Shown piece after piece: positions 9,304-17,526 of a stretch of DNA of 64,000 bases. The DNA is from Gammaproteobacteria bacterium (GTDB lineage Bacteria; Pseudomonadota; Gammaproteobacteria; Nevskiales; Nevskiaceae), in NCBI GenBank assembly GCA_026398875.1, contig JAPLSB010000018.1:88364-152363 (forward strand), read 5' to 3'. Each line of letters opens with the position of its first letter. Within the stretch, counting starts at the first letter, position 1. A program made the translations under genes and the position numbers. The notes beneath the pieces are model-generated. The model did no database searches and was not told the DNA's origin. It worked only from the letters and a program-made list of their open reading frames with translations.

Positions 9304-9727
9304 TGCCAGCACCGTGCTGGTGATCAACGAGCGGCTCAGCATCCCGCTGAGCGAGATCGAACTGAGCGCCACCCGCGCCCAGGGCAATGGCGGCCAGCAC
9401 GTCAACAAGACCTCGACGGCGATCCACCTGCGCTTCGACATTCGCGCGTCGAGCCTTGCCGACGAGCTGAAGGAACGGGTGCTGCTGCGCGCCGATCAGC
9501 GGATCACTCGTGACGGCGTCGTGGTCATCAAGGCGCAGCAGCATCGCAGCCAGGAAGCCAATCGCGAGGCCGCCCTCGCCCGCCTTGCCGACCTGCTCGT
9601 GCGGGCGCTGCACGTGCCGGTCACCCGCCGCGCAACCCGGCCGAGCCGGGCCGCGAAGCAGCGTCGGGTCGACGACAAGACGCGCCGCGGCAGCATCAAG
9701 ACTTTGCGCCGTTCGATCGACGACTGA
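9272..9727 (+). CDS. arfB: ArfB-type peptidyl-tRNA hydrolase (ribosome rescue)
   Basis: This protein belongs to the ArfB (YaeJ) family, which frees ribosomes stalled without a stop codon by hydrolysing peptidyl-tRNA. The catalytic GGQ is in RAQGNGGQHVNKTSTAIHLR, and the basic, disordered tail (residues from about 115 on, rich in Arg and Lys) is what enters the empty mRNA channel. The tail includes RRATRPSRAAKQRR. The start is uncertain. ATGs at 9272 and 9275 overlap pqiC, while a GTG at 9314 aligns with the usual family N-terminus (VLVINERLSIP). It is probably cotranscribed with the pqi genes. Confidence 0.88.
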   Translation: MMSAWPPTAVDASTVLVINERLSIPLSEIELSATRAQGNGGQHVNKTSTAIHLRFDIRASSLADELKERVLLRADQRITRDGVVVIKAQQHRSQEANREAALARLADLLVRALHVPVTRRATRPSRAAKQRRVDDKTRRGSIKTLRRSIDD

Positions 9728-9834
9728 TCCTGCATCGTCGAGGCTGCGACACGCATGCAAATCGGCACGACCCGGCATGCGCGCGGCACGATTTCTGGAT
9801 CACAATGGGAGCCCCATCCCCTTCCGGTTCGCGC

Positions 9835-10302
9835 ATGTCCGGTTACACCGTCACCCGTCGCTCGGAGATTCATGGCAACGGCGTATTCGCGGCGGAAAAG
9901 CTGCCGGCCGGGCTCGAGGTGATGGACTACGCAGGGCGACTGCGCACGCACGCCTGGATCGACAAGGCCTACGCCAATACCGTCGAATCCGGTCACACCT
10001 TCCTGTTCACGCTGAACGACCGCTACGTGATTGACGGTAACTTCGACGCCAATGACGCGCGCTGGATCAATCACAGCTGCGAACCGAACTGCAAGCCGTA
10101 CGTGATCGAATCGCCGGACAAGGATCCGAAGCGCGACCGCATCATCATCGAGACGATGCGCGAGATCGAGGCCGGCGAAGAGCTGACCTTCGATTACGGC
10201 ATCAAGCTCGAATGCCGTCACACCGCGCGGCTGAAGAAGATCTGGGAGTGCCGCTGCGGCGCGCCGAGCTGCAGCGGCACGATGCTGAAGCCGAAGCGCT
10301 GA
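9835..10302 (+). CDS. SET-domain lysine methyltransferase-like protein
   Basis: This 155-residue protein is a minimal SET domain. It starts with the GNGVFAAEKLPAG strand, carries the knot motif RWINHSCEPNC and the AdoMet/active-site block GEELTFDYG, and ends in a post-SET zinc motif (CRCGAPSC) with one more Cys upstream in the pseudoknot. Such proteins use S-adenosylmethionine to methylate lysines. The bacterial substrates are mostly unknown. I start at the second ATG because the first 10 residues of the longer ORF are unlike the family. It stands alone between arfB and a convergent serine hydrolase. All key residues appear intact. Confidence 0.88.
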   Translation: MSGYTVTRRSEIHGNGVFAAEKLPAGLEVMDYAGRLRTHAWIDKAYANTVESGHTFLFTLNDRYVIDGNFDANDARWINHSCEPNCKPYVIESPDKDPKRDRIIIETMREIEAGEELTFDYGIKLECRHTARLKKIWECRCGAPSCSGTMLKPKR

Positions 10303-10317
10303 AAGCGCGCTTCGGCT
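10289..10317 (+). terminator. Hairpin over the SET gene stop, no U-tract
   Basis: A perfect 11-base stem (AGCCGAAGCGC with its complement) and a 7-base loop holding the TGA stop sit at the end of the SET-domain gene. No T-run follows, so it is terminator-like or a 3'-end stabiliser, not a certain intrinsic terminator. It also lies in the gap to the convergent serine hydrolase. Confidence 0.45.
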
Positions 10318-10329
10318 GTCCGTGCCCGG

Positions 10330-11601
10330 TCAGGCGCAGCGGCTGTTGATCACCGCCAGCAGTCGGCCCAGCGCAACCAGGTGGGTGCCGAGGATCGCCT
10401 TGCCGGTGGTCAGCAGCGCCGCCGACAGATGCCGCGATGGATCGGCCCAGCCGAGAATGTTCATGAAGCCGAGATGCCCGTAGGCATCCGGCGTATTCGG
10501 CCCGTAAAGGCCAGCAGGCCGGGCGCCGAGCATCATCCCTTCGCTGTACTGCAGCGGGATCATCAGCATCCGGTCAATGCCGATCCGGCCGACCGGCCGT
10601 CGCAACCGCGCCACCGTTTCCGGCTTCAGGATCTGCTTGCCGTTGGCGACACCGCCGTCGAGCAGCATCTGGAAGAAGCGGCCCAGTTCATCGGCCGTCG
10701 CATAGATGTTGCCGGCCGGAATCACCGCCTGCTTGAAGCTGTCGGTGTTCGAGGCCCGCACCACTTCCGGGAACGGCACGAACAGCGCGCGCTCGGCGAC
10801 CGTCGACAGCGGGAAGCGCACCGGCGCGCCCGCTTCGTAGTTCAGCGCCACCTGCGGCCAATGCTTTTTCGCAATGCCATAAGTGAAGTGCTTGAACTTC
10901 AGCGGCTTGCGGATCTGGGCATCGAGATACTCGGTGATCGGCGTGCCGGTCACGCGCTTGATCACTTCGCCGAGGATGAAGCCGCCGGTCATGGCGTGGT
11001 ACGCCTGCTGCCGGCTTGCGGTCGGCGGCGATGCGCAGATCAGCTGGATCACGCGATCCCAGTCCTCCATCAACTCGACCTTCTTGTCGGCCGCCTTGAT
11101 CTTCATCATCGGGAAGCCGCCGCGATGCGCCAGCACGTCGCTGATCGTGGTGTCCTGCTTGCCGGCCTGGCCGAACTCGGGAAGGTAGTGGCTGACCCGC
11201 TGATCGAGCCGAATGCCGCCGTCTTCGGCCAGCTTGTGCACCAGCACGGCCGTCACCGCCTTCGAAGCCGAGAACAGGCAGATCGGTGTTTCCGGCGTCA
11301 GCAGACGCTTTGGCACGCCAGCGGCATCGGCCGGGCCGTTGCCGCTGGAATGACCGATGGTCCGGTTGAACACCAGTTCACCGTGGCGGCGCAGCGTGAA
11401 GGCAATGCCAGGATAGGCGCCGGTGCGGTAGAGACCCTTCAGCGCCGACTCGATCGCCTGAGTATCGGCGGCCGAGAGCCCGGCGCGGGCGGCAGCATTC
11501 TCGACATCGTCGGCGATGGTCGTGACAGGGCGGAGGTCGCGCGGCACGCGGACCTTCATCGGCTGGAATACGGGCATTGGATTAAGGAGTTTGAAGGCCA
11601 A
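10330..11601 (-). CDS. Serine hydrolase of the beta-lactamase / EstB type
   Basis: This 423-residue protein belongs to the serine beta-lactamase-like family (class C fold: esterases and D-amino-acid peptidases). The nucleophile motif SxxK is SASK in the stretch ICLFSASKAVTAVLVHK (about residues 150-166). The Tyr motif appears as YHAMTGG rather than the lactamase YAN, which argues for an esterase. The region ending GPNTPDAYGHLGFMNILGWADP carries the third-motif HLG. The start is uncertain, with ATGs at 11601, 11577 and 11559. No signal peptide is seen, so it should be cytoplasmic. It is divergent from the quinone oxidoreductase gene across an operator-like palindrome. Confidence 0.85.
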   Translation of the reverse strand: MAFKLLNPMPVFQPMKVRVPRDLRPVTTIADDVENAAARAGLSAADTQAIESALKGLYRTGAYPGIAFTLRRHGELVFNRTIGHSSGNGPADAAGVPKRLLTPETPICLFSASKAVTAVLVHKLAEDGGIRLDQRVSHYLPEFGQAGKQDTTISDVLAHRGGFPMMKIKAADKKVELMEDWDRVIQLICASPPTASRQQAYHAMTGGFILGEVIKRVTGTPITEYLDAQIRKPLKFKHFTYGIAKKHWPQVALNYEAGAPVRFPLSTVAERALFVPFPEVVRASNTDSFKQAVIPAGNIYATADELGRFFQMLLDGGVANGKQILKPETVARLRRPVGRIGIDRMLMIPLQYSEGMMLGARPAGLYGPNTPDAYGHLGFMNILGWADPSRHLSAALLTTGKAILGTHLVALGRLLAVINSRCA

Positions 11602-11642
11602 TTGCGCCGATCATCGTCATCCGGCGGCTGTCGTAAAACCTT

Positions 11643-11662
11643 AACAGAACGATTGTTCTGTT
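11643..11662. promoter_or_regulatory. Operator-like palindrome between divergent genes
   Basis: This is a perfect 8-base inverted repeat, AACAGAAC-GATT-GTTCTGTT, in the 82-base gap between the serine hydrolase and quinone oxidoreductase starts. The size and spacing suit a TetR-family dimer, which is an inference. It lies 21 bases before the oxidoreductase ATG and 41 before the hydrolase start, so one regulator could control both. Confidence 0.5.
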
Positions 11663-11683
11663 TTTCGGCGCTACAGTCGGCGC

Positions 11684-12673
11684 ATGAACCCACAGCATCG
11701 CTACATCAAGGTCGAGAAGCCCGGCGCGCCGGACGTGATGCAACTTGTCGACGGCGCATGTCCGAGCCCCGGGACCAATGAAGTCCTGATCCGGGTCGTC
11801 GCTGCCGGGGTCAATCGACCCGACGTGCTGCAACGCATGGGCGTCTATCCGCCGCCGCCAGGCGCTTCGCCGGTCCTCGGGCTTGAAGTGGCCGGCACTG
11901 TCATCGCAATCGGCAGCGCCGTCAACGAATGGCGGGTCGGCGACGCGGTCTGCGCCTTGACCCCCGGCGGCGGCTATGCCGAACACTGCGTGGCTCCGGC
12001 GGCGCATTGCCTGCCAGTACCCGCTGGCCTGTCGATGCTCGAAGCCGCGGCGCTGCCGGAAACCGCCTTCACGGTCTGGGGCAACCTGTTCAGGCGCGGC
12101 CGGCTTGCAGCGGGCGAGACGGTGCTGATCCATGGCGGCACCAGCGGGATCGGCACCACTGCGATCCAGTTCGCCAAGGCCTTCGGCGCGCAGGTGTTCG
12201 CGACGGCCAGCGGTGCGGTGAAGTGCGCTGCCTGTCTTGCGCTGGGCGCGGACGCTGCGATCGACTACGCCGATCAGGACTTCGTCGCCGAAACGCAGCG
12301 CCTGACCGAGGGCCGTGGCGTCGATGTCGTGCTCGACATCGTTGGCGGCGACTACACAGCCCGCAATCTGGCGGCACTGGGCATGGATGGCCGGCTGATT
12401 CTGGTCGGGTTCCAGCGCGGCACCGCCGCAACGATCGATCTGACCGCGATCATGCGCAGGCGGATCGTCGTCACCGGCTCGATGCTACGACCGCAAACGC
12501 ACGACGAGAAAGCAGCACTGGCCGGCGATCTGCGTGAGGAGATCTGGCCGCTGATCGAGCGCGGATCGATTCGCCCCCCGATCGCCGCGACGTTCCCGCT
12601 GGCACAGGTCGCCGACGCCCATCGGCTGATGGAATCGAACCGGCAAATCGGCAAGATCGTGCTGACGGTCTAG
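11684..12673 (+). CDS. NAD(P)H:quinone oxidoreductase, PIG3/Qor-like
   Basis: This 329-residue medium-chain dehydrogenase lacks the zinc ligands, as in quinone reductases. The N-terminal GroES-like domain includes AAGVNRPDVLQRMG and GLEVAGTVIAIG. The Rossmann motif GGTSGIGTTAIQFAKAFGA is near residues 148-166. The pattern closely follows the PIG3 subfamily (NAD(P)H quinone oxidoreductase). It probably reduces quinones or activated enals using NADPH. The divergent serine hydrolase and the palindrome between the two genes suggest regulated expression. A strong terminator follows. Confidence 0.92.
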   Translation: MNPQHRYIKVEKPGAPDVMQLVDGACPSPGTNEVLIRVVAAGVNRPDVLQRMGVYPPPPGASPVLGLEVAGTVIAIGSAVNEWRVGDAVCALTPGGGYAEHCVAPAAHCLPVPAGLSMLEAAALPETAFTVWGNLFRRGRLAAGETVLIHGGTSGIGTTAIQFAKAFGAQVFATASGAVKCAACLALGADAAIDYADQDFVAETQRLTEGRGVDVVLDIVGGDYTARNLAALGMDGRLILVGFQRGTAATIDLTAIMRRRIVVTGSMLRPQTHDEKAALAGDLREEIWPLIERGSIRPPIAATFPLAQVADAHRLMESNRQIGKIVLTV

Positions 12674-12684
12674 CCGCCAGAACG

Positions 12685-12713
12685 AAAAAGCGCAGCCGGA
12701 GCTGCGCTTTTTT
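12685..12713. terminator. Bidirectional intrinsic terminator
   Basis: The hairpin AAAGCGCAGC-CGGA-GCTGCGCTTT is flanked by A-run and T-run, so it works in both directions. It ends the quinone oxidoreductase transcript on the plus strand and the acyl-CoA desaturase transcript on the minus strand. Confidence 0.9.
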
Positions 12714-12735
12714 GAACCGCTTGCCTGGCGATCGA

Positions 12736-13878
12736 TCAGGCCATCTGCAGATGCATCGAGCGCATCCGCTCACGCTGCTCGCGCAAGCGGTCTTCCAGCA
12801 ACAGCAGCTGCTGACGCATGTCGCTGTGCTGCCACTGATCGGCAAGCTTGCCGCGTGCGGCTTCGATGCGCTGACTCTGCAGCTGGCTCCAGGCATCGAC
12901 CGTGGCCCGGAAGGTTTCCATCTCGTGCTCGAGTTGCTGGCGAATCACGGCCAGACGACCTTCGTGCTTGCAGCGGGTCATCCGCTCGCGTACCGCTTCG
13001 AACTGGCGTTGCACCATCGCACGCTGGATCCGGAACTCAGGAACGCGGCGCAGCTCGCGCGTGATGCCAACCCAAGAAAGCCCGGCGATCAGCCACTTCG
13101 TGGGGTCGTACTGCCACCAGCGAACGCCGTTGCGATAGTCCCACTGAAACAGGTGATGGTAGTTGTGATAGCCCTCGCCGTAGGTGAGGAGGGCCAGCAA
13201 GTCGTTGTCACGAGCGGTGTTCTCGACCGTGTACGGCCGGCGTCCCCAATAGTGGGCGAGCGAGTTGATCAGAAACGTCACGTGGTGGTTGACGACCAGC
13301 CGCAGCAGCCCGGCGATCATCAGGTAACCCCAGACATCGCCGGCAGCGAGACCGATCAGCATCGGCAGGCCGATGTTCATGAACAATGCGAGCGGCAGGT
13401 AGTACCGATGCTGCAGCATGACCAGCCGATCTTCGAGCAGGTCACGCGCGTTGGAGAAATCAGTCTTGGCGCTGGGGTAATCGCGCAGCATCCAGCCGAT
13501 GTGGGCGTACCAGAGACCACGATTGATCGAGTACGGATCGTGATCGACCTCGTCGACGTTTGCATGATGAATGCGGTGGGTCGACGCCCAGACCAGCACC
13601 GAGTTCTGGAACGCCATGGCTCCGAACAGAAGATAGAAGACCTTGAGGCTCCAGTGCGCCTGGTAGGCGCGGTGCGCCCAAAGCCGGTGGTAGCCGCCCG
13701 TGATCGACAGGCCGCAGGCGTACAACAGGACCAGCCCGGCAATCCAGGCGCCGACGCTGATGACATGCGTCAGCACGTACCACGGGAAAGCGGTCAGCAG
13801 CAGGCCCGTGCTGACGACGAACATGACCAGGGCTGGGACGTTGTAGGGCGGGCGGGTTTCAGGCTTTGCAGCGTTCAT
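12736..13878 (-). CDS. Acyl-CoA delta-9 fatty-acid desaturase
   Basis: This 380-residue membrane desaturase has the three histidine boxes of the stearoyl-CoA type: HRLWAHR, HRIHH and HNYHH, which bind the di-iron centre. Four hydrophobic segments surround them. The C-terminal 100 residues form a long charged coiled-coil (QRQFEAVRERM to the end) not needed for catalysis and longer than in many homologues. It should introduce a cis-9 double bond into acyl chains to keep membranes fluid. I choose the ATG at 13878 over the in-frame GTG at 13908. It lies just downstream of a cold-shock gene on the same strand. Confidence 0.92.
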   Translation of the reverse strand: MNAAKPETRPPYNVPALVMFVVSTGLLLTAFPWYVLTHVISVGAWIAGLVLLYACGLSITGGYHRLWAHRAYQAHWSLKVFYLLFGAMAFQNSVLVWASTHRIHHANVDEVDHDPYSINRGLWYAHIGWMLRDYPSAKTDFSNARDLLEDRLVMLQHRYYLPLALFMNIGLPMLIGLAAGDVWGYLMIAGLLRLVVNHHVTFLINSLAHYWGRRPYTVENTARDNDLLALLTYGEGYHNYHHLFQWDYRNGVRWWQYDPTKWLIAGLSWVGITRELRRVPEFRIQRAMVQRQFEAVRERMTRCKHEGRLAVIRQQLEHEMETFRATVDAWSQLQSQRIEAARGKLADQWQHSDMRQQLLLLEDRLREQRERMRSMHLQMA

Positions 13879-13934
13879 CGCGAGTCGCTCGGGAATTGGC
13901 GTGGACACAGTATCGGCATCAGAACGGCGAACAT

Positions 13935-13961
13935 AAAAAAACCGCAGCCGAAGCTGCGGTT
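13935..13961 (-). terminator. Intrinsic terminator of the cold-shock gene
   Basis: Read on the minus strand, AACCGCAGC-TTCG-GCTGCGGTT is followed by a run of T's. It has a 9-base stem with a stable UUCG tetraloop, placed 20 bases after the csp stop, and separates that gene from the desaturase gene. Confidence 0.9.
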
Positions 13962-13980
13962 CTTCAATACGCGAGCTCGA

Positions 13981-14190
13981 TTAGAGCGGGCGGATCTGCG
14001 TCGCCTGCATGCCCTTCGGGCCGCGCTGCGCCTTGTACTCAACGCGCTGGCCTTCCTTCAGGGTCTTGAATCCGGTGCCCTGGATTTCCTTGAAGTGGGC
14101 GAAAAGGTCTTCGCCGCCGTCGGCCGGGGTGATGAACCCGAAGCCCTTGGCATCATTGAACCACTTAACGGTACCGGTCGAATCTGACAT
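13981..14190 (-). CDS. CspA-family cold-shock protein
   Basis: This 69-residue cold-shock domain protein binds single-stranded nucleic acid. RNP1 is KGFGFI (residues 15-20) and RNP2 is LFAHF (residues 29-33, where VFVHF is the usual form). It starts [20 protein letters not shown], and an AAAGGAAT ribosome site sits six bases before the ATG. It has its own terminator and a long upstream region without genes, consistent with a long leader as in E. coli cspA. That leader is an inference. It may be an RNA chaperone for low temperature or for general use. Confidence 0.93.
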   Translation of the reverse strand: MSDSTGTVKWFNDAKGFGFITPADGGEDLFAHFKEIQGTGFKTLKEGQRVEYKAQRGPKGMQATQIRPL

Positions 14191-15056
14191 TGCTACATTC
14201 CTTTAACGATAATTGACGATGTGTTCGCGGTGCATGTTGCATCGCATTTGCGGACGATCAAGAAATGTAGCCGGGAAACGACAGAACCCGTTTGTAGCGG
14301 GGAAACTGACCACGGTGAATACCTTGCTTGAAACGACTGCCGTTGCACTGTACGCGCTAATTTTGCCGCTGTCTAACGGGTGAGACACTCGTCTCGAAGC
14401 CCGCCACACCTGCATTTTGCTGCCGCAACGCAGCATTCGCCCCGGTGCGACAAACGGGGCCGGCAGAGCCGGTCGCAGGCCTGTGCTCACCATGCGCGGA
14501 ACCCTTCCCGACAGCACGAAAGCCCGGGTTGACTCGCGGGCCGCGGCTTCAGGCGACGAACCCCGGCCGACGACGCGTCTCAGCTTTGCCGACCACGATC
14601 GCGGCCTGCTCATTTCGGCCAAGCCCAAGGCCGACTCGTTTCGGCAGCCTTTGCGCAGAACAGCAGCAACTACGCTCGGTCATGTCCGCCGCTGATCGGC
14701 GAGCCGTCACGCCGGTCCTGCTGACATGAATACCGGCGCACGCGTTCTTCAACGATGACAATCTCGGGAAAACTTGATCGGGAACCGGTCCGCGACAAGA
14801 GCGGCCACACGGCCCGGGCCCAGTGCAGCATGAGCGCCAAACTGCTGACGCCCAATAAGGTCGGTCTGCCATCCGTTCACAAATGCCGATGGGCAACGAA
14901 ATGGCTTTTGTGCGCCTTGCTCAACGACACACGACAAGTCGCGCTACTAGATATTGTGTTTGCTGTCCAGCGGTGACACTATTGGCTGTGACCTCAGAAT
15001 CGCCGGCGAACGGCGTCGGCCGATCGGGTCATTACCTTGAAAGTTGGGAGGTTCCC
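14191..15056. other. Gene-free region upstream of csp and the H1-like gene
   Basis: No ORF here has family features, good codon bias or a ribosome site. It holds the csp ribosome site and probable leader (minus strand) at the left end and the H1-like promoter at the right end. I looked for RNase P, SRP RNA, tmRNA, 6S and tRNA signatures and saw none. Its base composition is somewhat less GC-rich than the flanks. Confidence 0.5.
14954..14982 (+). promoter_or_regulatory. Probable sigma-70 promoter of the H1-like gene
   Basis: A -35 TTGTGT and a -10 CACTAT are separated by exactly 17 bases. The expected transcript start near 14989 gives a leader of about 68 bases to the ATG at 15057, where GGGAGG is the ribosome site. 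Confidence 0.5.
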
Positions 15057-15332
15057 ATGGCTGTGAAGAAAGCTGCTGCCAAGAAAGCCGTCGCAAAGAA
15101 AGCGGTTGCAAAGAAGGCTGTTGCGAAGAAAGCAGTCGCCACCAAGGCGCCCGCTAAGAAGGCTGTTGTCGCCAAGAAGGTCGTCGCTGCCCCAGCTAAA
15201 AAGGCTGCCGCTGCTCCAGCCAAGAAGGCTGCTGCCGCTCCGGTCAAGAAGGCTGCTGCTCCTGCAAAGAAGGCTGCCGCGAAGAAGGCTCCTGCGAAGA
15301 AGGCTCCCGCGAAGAAGGCAGCAACGCCTTAA
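15057..15332 (+). CDS. Histone H1-like lysine/alanine-rich protein
   Basis: This 91-residue low-complexity protein is built almost entirely of AKK, AAAKK and PAKK units (MAVKKAAAKKAVAKK at the start, APAKKAATP at the end). It resembles the C-terminal domain of histone H1 and the bacterial AlgP/H1-like DNA-binding proteins. It should bind DNA or RNA through charge and may compact the nucleoid. GGGAGG lies six bases before the ATG, and an intrinsic terminator follows. Repeat number is likely to vary between strains because the DNA itself repeats. The longer upstream in-frame extension is not coding. Confidence 0.85.
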   Translation: MAVKKAAAKKAVAKKAVAKKAVAKKAVATKAPAKKAVVAKKVVAAPAKKAAAAPAKKAAAAPVKKAAAPAKKAAAKKAPAKKAPAKKAATP

Positions 15333-15357
15333 TCGAAGCGCCGTCGCAGGGTTGTCA

Positions 15358-15388
15358 GGCTCGGCATTGCACCTGCCGGGCCTTTTTT
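15358..15388 (+). terminator. Intrinsic terminator of the H1-like gene
   Basis: The hairpin GGCTCGGCA / TGCCGGGCC has one G-T pair, a 7-base loop, and then six T's. It lies 26 bases after the H1-like stop and 14 bases before the stop of the convergent dus gene. Confidence 0.8.
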
Positions 15389-15401
15389 GTCGGCGTCGCA
15401 C

Positions 15402-16391
15402 TCAGGCTGCTGCCAGCCTGATTTCAGCATCATCAAGGCCAAAAAACCGCGCAACGGCCTGACGCTGCCTGCCACCGCAGGTCTCGCCACTGACCGTGGA
15501 CCAGAACGCCTCGGCATGCGGGTGATCCTCGCAATACCAGCGAATGTGCTTGCGGCCGATCCGCACACCCTGCGCCTCGCCATACAGCCCTGCCATCGCA
15601 TGCAGATGCTCGAGCAGCAGCGCGCCGATCCACTCGCGCGATGGCGCCGGCAAGTGTTCACCGGTCGTCAGGAAGTGCTGGATCTCCCGAAAAACCCACG
15701 GCCTGCCCTGCGCCGCGCGCCCGATCATCAAGGCATCAGCACCGGTATGGGCGAGCACACGACGAGCCTGTTCCGGCGTCCGGATATCGCCGTTGGCGAT
15801 GACCGGAATTCCGACCGCCTGCTTGATCGCGGCGATGGTGTCGTACTCCGCCTCACCCTCGAAACGGTCCTCGCGGCTGCGCCCGTGCACCGCAAGTGCC
15901 GAGATCCCGCAGTCTTCGGCGATGCGTGCGATCGTCACGCCGTTGCGCTCGGAACGTGACCACCCGGTTCGGATCTTCAGCGTCACCGGCACCGGCACTG
16001 CCGCGGTGACCGCCGAACAGATCCGGGCGACCAGCGCTTCGTCGCGCAGCAGTGCCGACCCCGCGTCCACCTTGCAGACCTTCTTGGCCGGGCAACCCAT
16101 GTTGATGTCGATGATGTCGGCGCCGTGACCGACGTTGTGGCGTGCCGCTTCCGCCAGCAGCTGCGGGTCGTGACCGGCGATCTGCACCGATACCGGTCCG
16201 GACTCGCCGACATGGTCCATGCGGGTGCGTGATTTCTCGGTCTTCCACATCCGCGAATCGGAAATCGTCATCTCGGACACCGCCAGGCCGGCGCCGAGCC
16301 GTCGGCACAGGATCCGGAACGGGCGGTCCGTGACGCCCGCCATCGGCGCCAGCACCAGCGCAGGCTCGATCAAATGCTTCCCGATTTTCAT
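15402..16391 (-). CDS. dusB: tRNA-dihydrouridine synthase B
   Basis: This 329-residue FMN enzyme reduces specific uridines in tRNA to dihydrouridine. It shows the TIM-barrel start LAPMAGVTDRPFR, the catalytic Cys in INMGCPAKKV (about residues 96-105), the KIRTGW motif and the FMN-phosphate block NGDIRTPEQA with GRAAQGRPW. The MGCPAKKVC form fits DusB, not DusA or DusC. In many gammaproteobacteria dusB precedes fis, but here no fis follows it in this window. It is divergent from the AI-2E-family transporter, 71 bases away. Confidence 0.93.
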   Translation of the reverse strand: MKIGKHLIEPALVLAPMAGVTDRPFRILCRRLGAGLAVSEMTISDSRMWKTEKSRTRMDHVGESGPVSVQIAGHDPQLLAEAARHNVGHGADIIDINMGCPAKKVCKVDAGSALLRDEALVARICSAVTAAVPVPVTLKIRTGWSRSERNGVTIARIAEDCGISALAVHGRSREDRFEGEAEYDTIAAIKQAVGIPVIANGDIRTPEQARRVLAHTGADALMIGRAAQGRPWVFREIQHFLTTGEHLPAPSREWIGALLLEHLHAMAGLYGEAQGVRIGRKHIRWYCEDHPHAEAFWSTVSGETCGGRQRQAVARFFGLDDAEIRLAAA

Positions 16392-16462
16392 GACGGCATT
16401 TTCGCCGATCGCAGCACTTGCTGTGTCGAACGATCGGCGGGACGCTCCATTAAGATGATGTG

Positions 16463-17488
16463 ATGAATTCCAATGCCAATGGCGTGCGCCTGCATCAGGC
16501 CGACGCCCTGTCGCTTGCCGCTGCCGCCATCGCGATGGTTGCGGTTTTGCACCTGCACCTGCTGTCCGCGTTGATCGCCGGCTTGCTGGTCTATGAACTC
16601 GTGCACGTGCTGGCTGCGCGCCTACGCGTGGCGACGCTGGGACGCGAGTCGGCGAAGGTGGTAGCCGTGGCCCTGCTTGCCGTGGTCGTCGTTGGATTGC
16701 TGACAGCAGCCGTGTTCGGTGTCAGCAACTTCCTGCGTACCGGCACCGATAGCCTGCCGGCATTGCTCGACCGCCTCGCCGAGGCGATCGACAATTCGCG
16801 CGGCCGCCTTCCGGAATGGATCGTCAGCTCGTTGCCCACCGACGCCGAGGAACTGCGTCGCGATCTGGTCAGCTGGCTGCGATCGCATGGCGCGGCAGTG
16901 CAGGGTTTCGGCAAGTCCTTCGGGCGCAGCCTTGCGCACATCCTGATCGGAATGGTCGTCGGCGCCATGCTGGCGCTGCGCGAGGCAACACCGAACGGAG
17001 CGCGCGGCCCGCTTTCGCGATCGATTGCCGATCGCACGGCACGGCTCGCCGAGTCATTTCGCCGCGTCGTCTTCGCGCAGACCTGGATCGCCTCGATCAA
17101 TGCGCTGTTCACCTGGCTTTATCTGGGTGTCGCGCTGCCGTTGTTCGGTGTCGATCTGCCGCAGGTCAAGACACTGGTGCTGGTGACGCTGATGGCGGGC
17201 CTTCTGCCGATCCTCGGCAATCTGATCTCGAACACGGTGATCGTGGCTGTCAGCATCGGTCATTCCCTGCAGCTAGCATTCGTCTCGCTGGCCTATCTGG
17301 TGGTCATCCACAAGCTCGAATACTTTCTGAACGCAAGGATCATCGGCTCGCAGATCCGTTCCCGCGCCTGGGAATTGCTGATCGCGATGCTGGTGATGGA
17401 AGCCGCGTTCGGAATCAGCGGCCTCATCGCGGCACCGATCTTCTACGCGTATTTCAAGGAAGAACTGTCGCGCATCCGGCTGATCTGA
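16463..17488 (+). CDS. AI-2E family transporter
   Basis: This 341-residue inner-membrane protein belongs to the AI-2E/PerM superfamily. It has two N-terminal spans, a periplasmic helical loop (about residues 90-150) and a further cluster of spans, including LPILGNLISNTVIVAVS and the family signature EYFLNARIIGSQIRSRAWELL. Members carry diverse small substrates, and the name does not prove autoinducer-2 export. The start is the ATG at 16463, with a GTG directly before it. The ribosome site is weak. A 335-residue unknown gene follows 38 bases later and may share the transcript. Confidence 0.85.
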   Translation: MNSNANGVRLHQADALSLAAAAIAMVAVLHLHLLSALIAGLLVYELVHVLAARLRVATLGRESAKVVAVALLAVVVVGLLTAAVFGVSNFLRTGTDSLPALLDRLAEAIDNSRGRLPEWIVSSLPTDAEELRRDLVSWLRSHGAAVQGFGKSFGRSLAHILIGMVVGAMLALREATPNGARGPLSRSIADRTARLAESFRRVVFAQTWIASINALFTWLYLGVALPLFGVDLPQVKTLVLVTLMAGLLPILGNLISNTVIVAVSIGHSLQLAFVSLAYLVVIHKLEYFLNARIIGSQIRSRAWELLIAMLVMEAAFGISGLIAAPIFYAYFKEELSRIRLI

Positions 17489-17526
17489 CGCCGCCTTCCC
17501 GAATTCCCTCACTTTTCTGAAACCCC

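Noticed and set aside
13879..13908. GTG start for the desaturase
   Set aside because: It adds ten residues with no ribosome site. The ATG at 13878 fits better.
14203..14628. 141-residue minus-strand ORF upstream of csp
   Set aside because: No ribosome site, poor codon bias, and it covers the probable csp leader.
15057..15332. The H1-like repeats as a mere tandem-repeat artefact
   Set aside because: Kept as a gene because it has a good ribosome site, a promoter with ideal spacing, a single uninterrupted frame and an intrinsic terminator.
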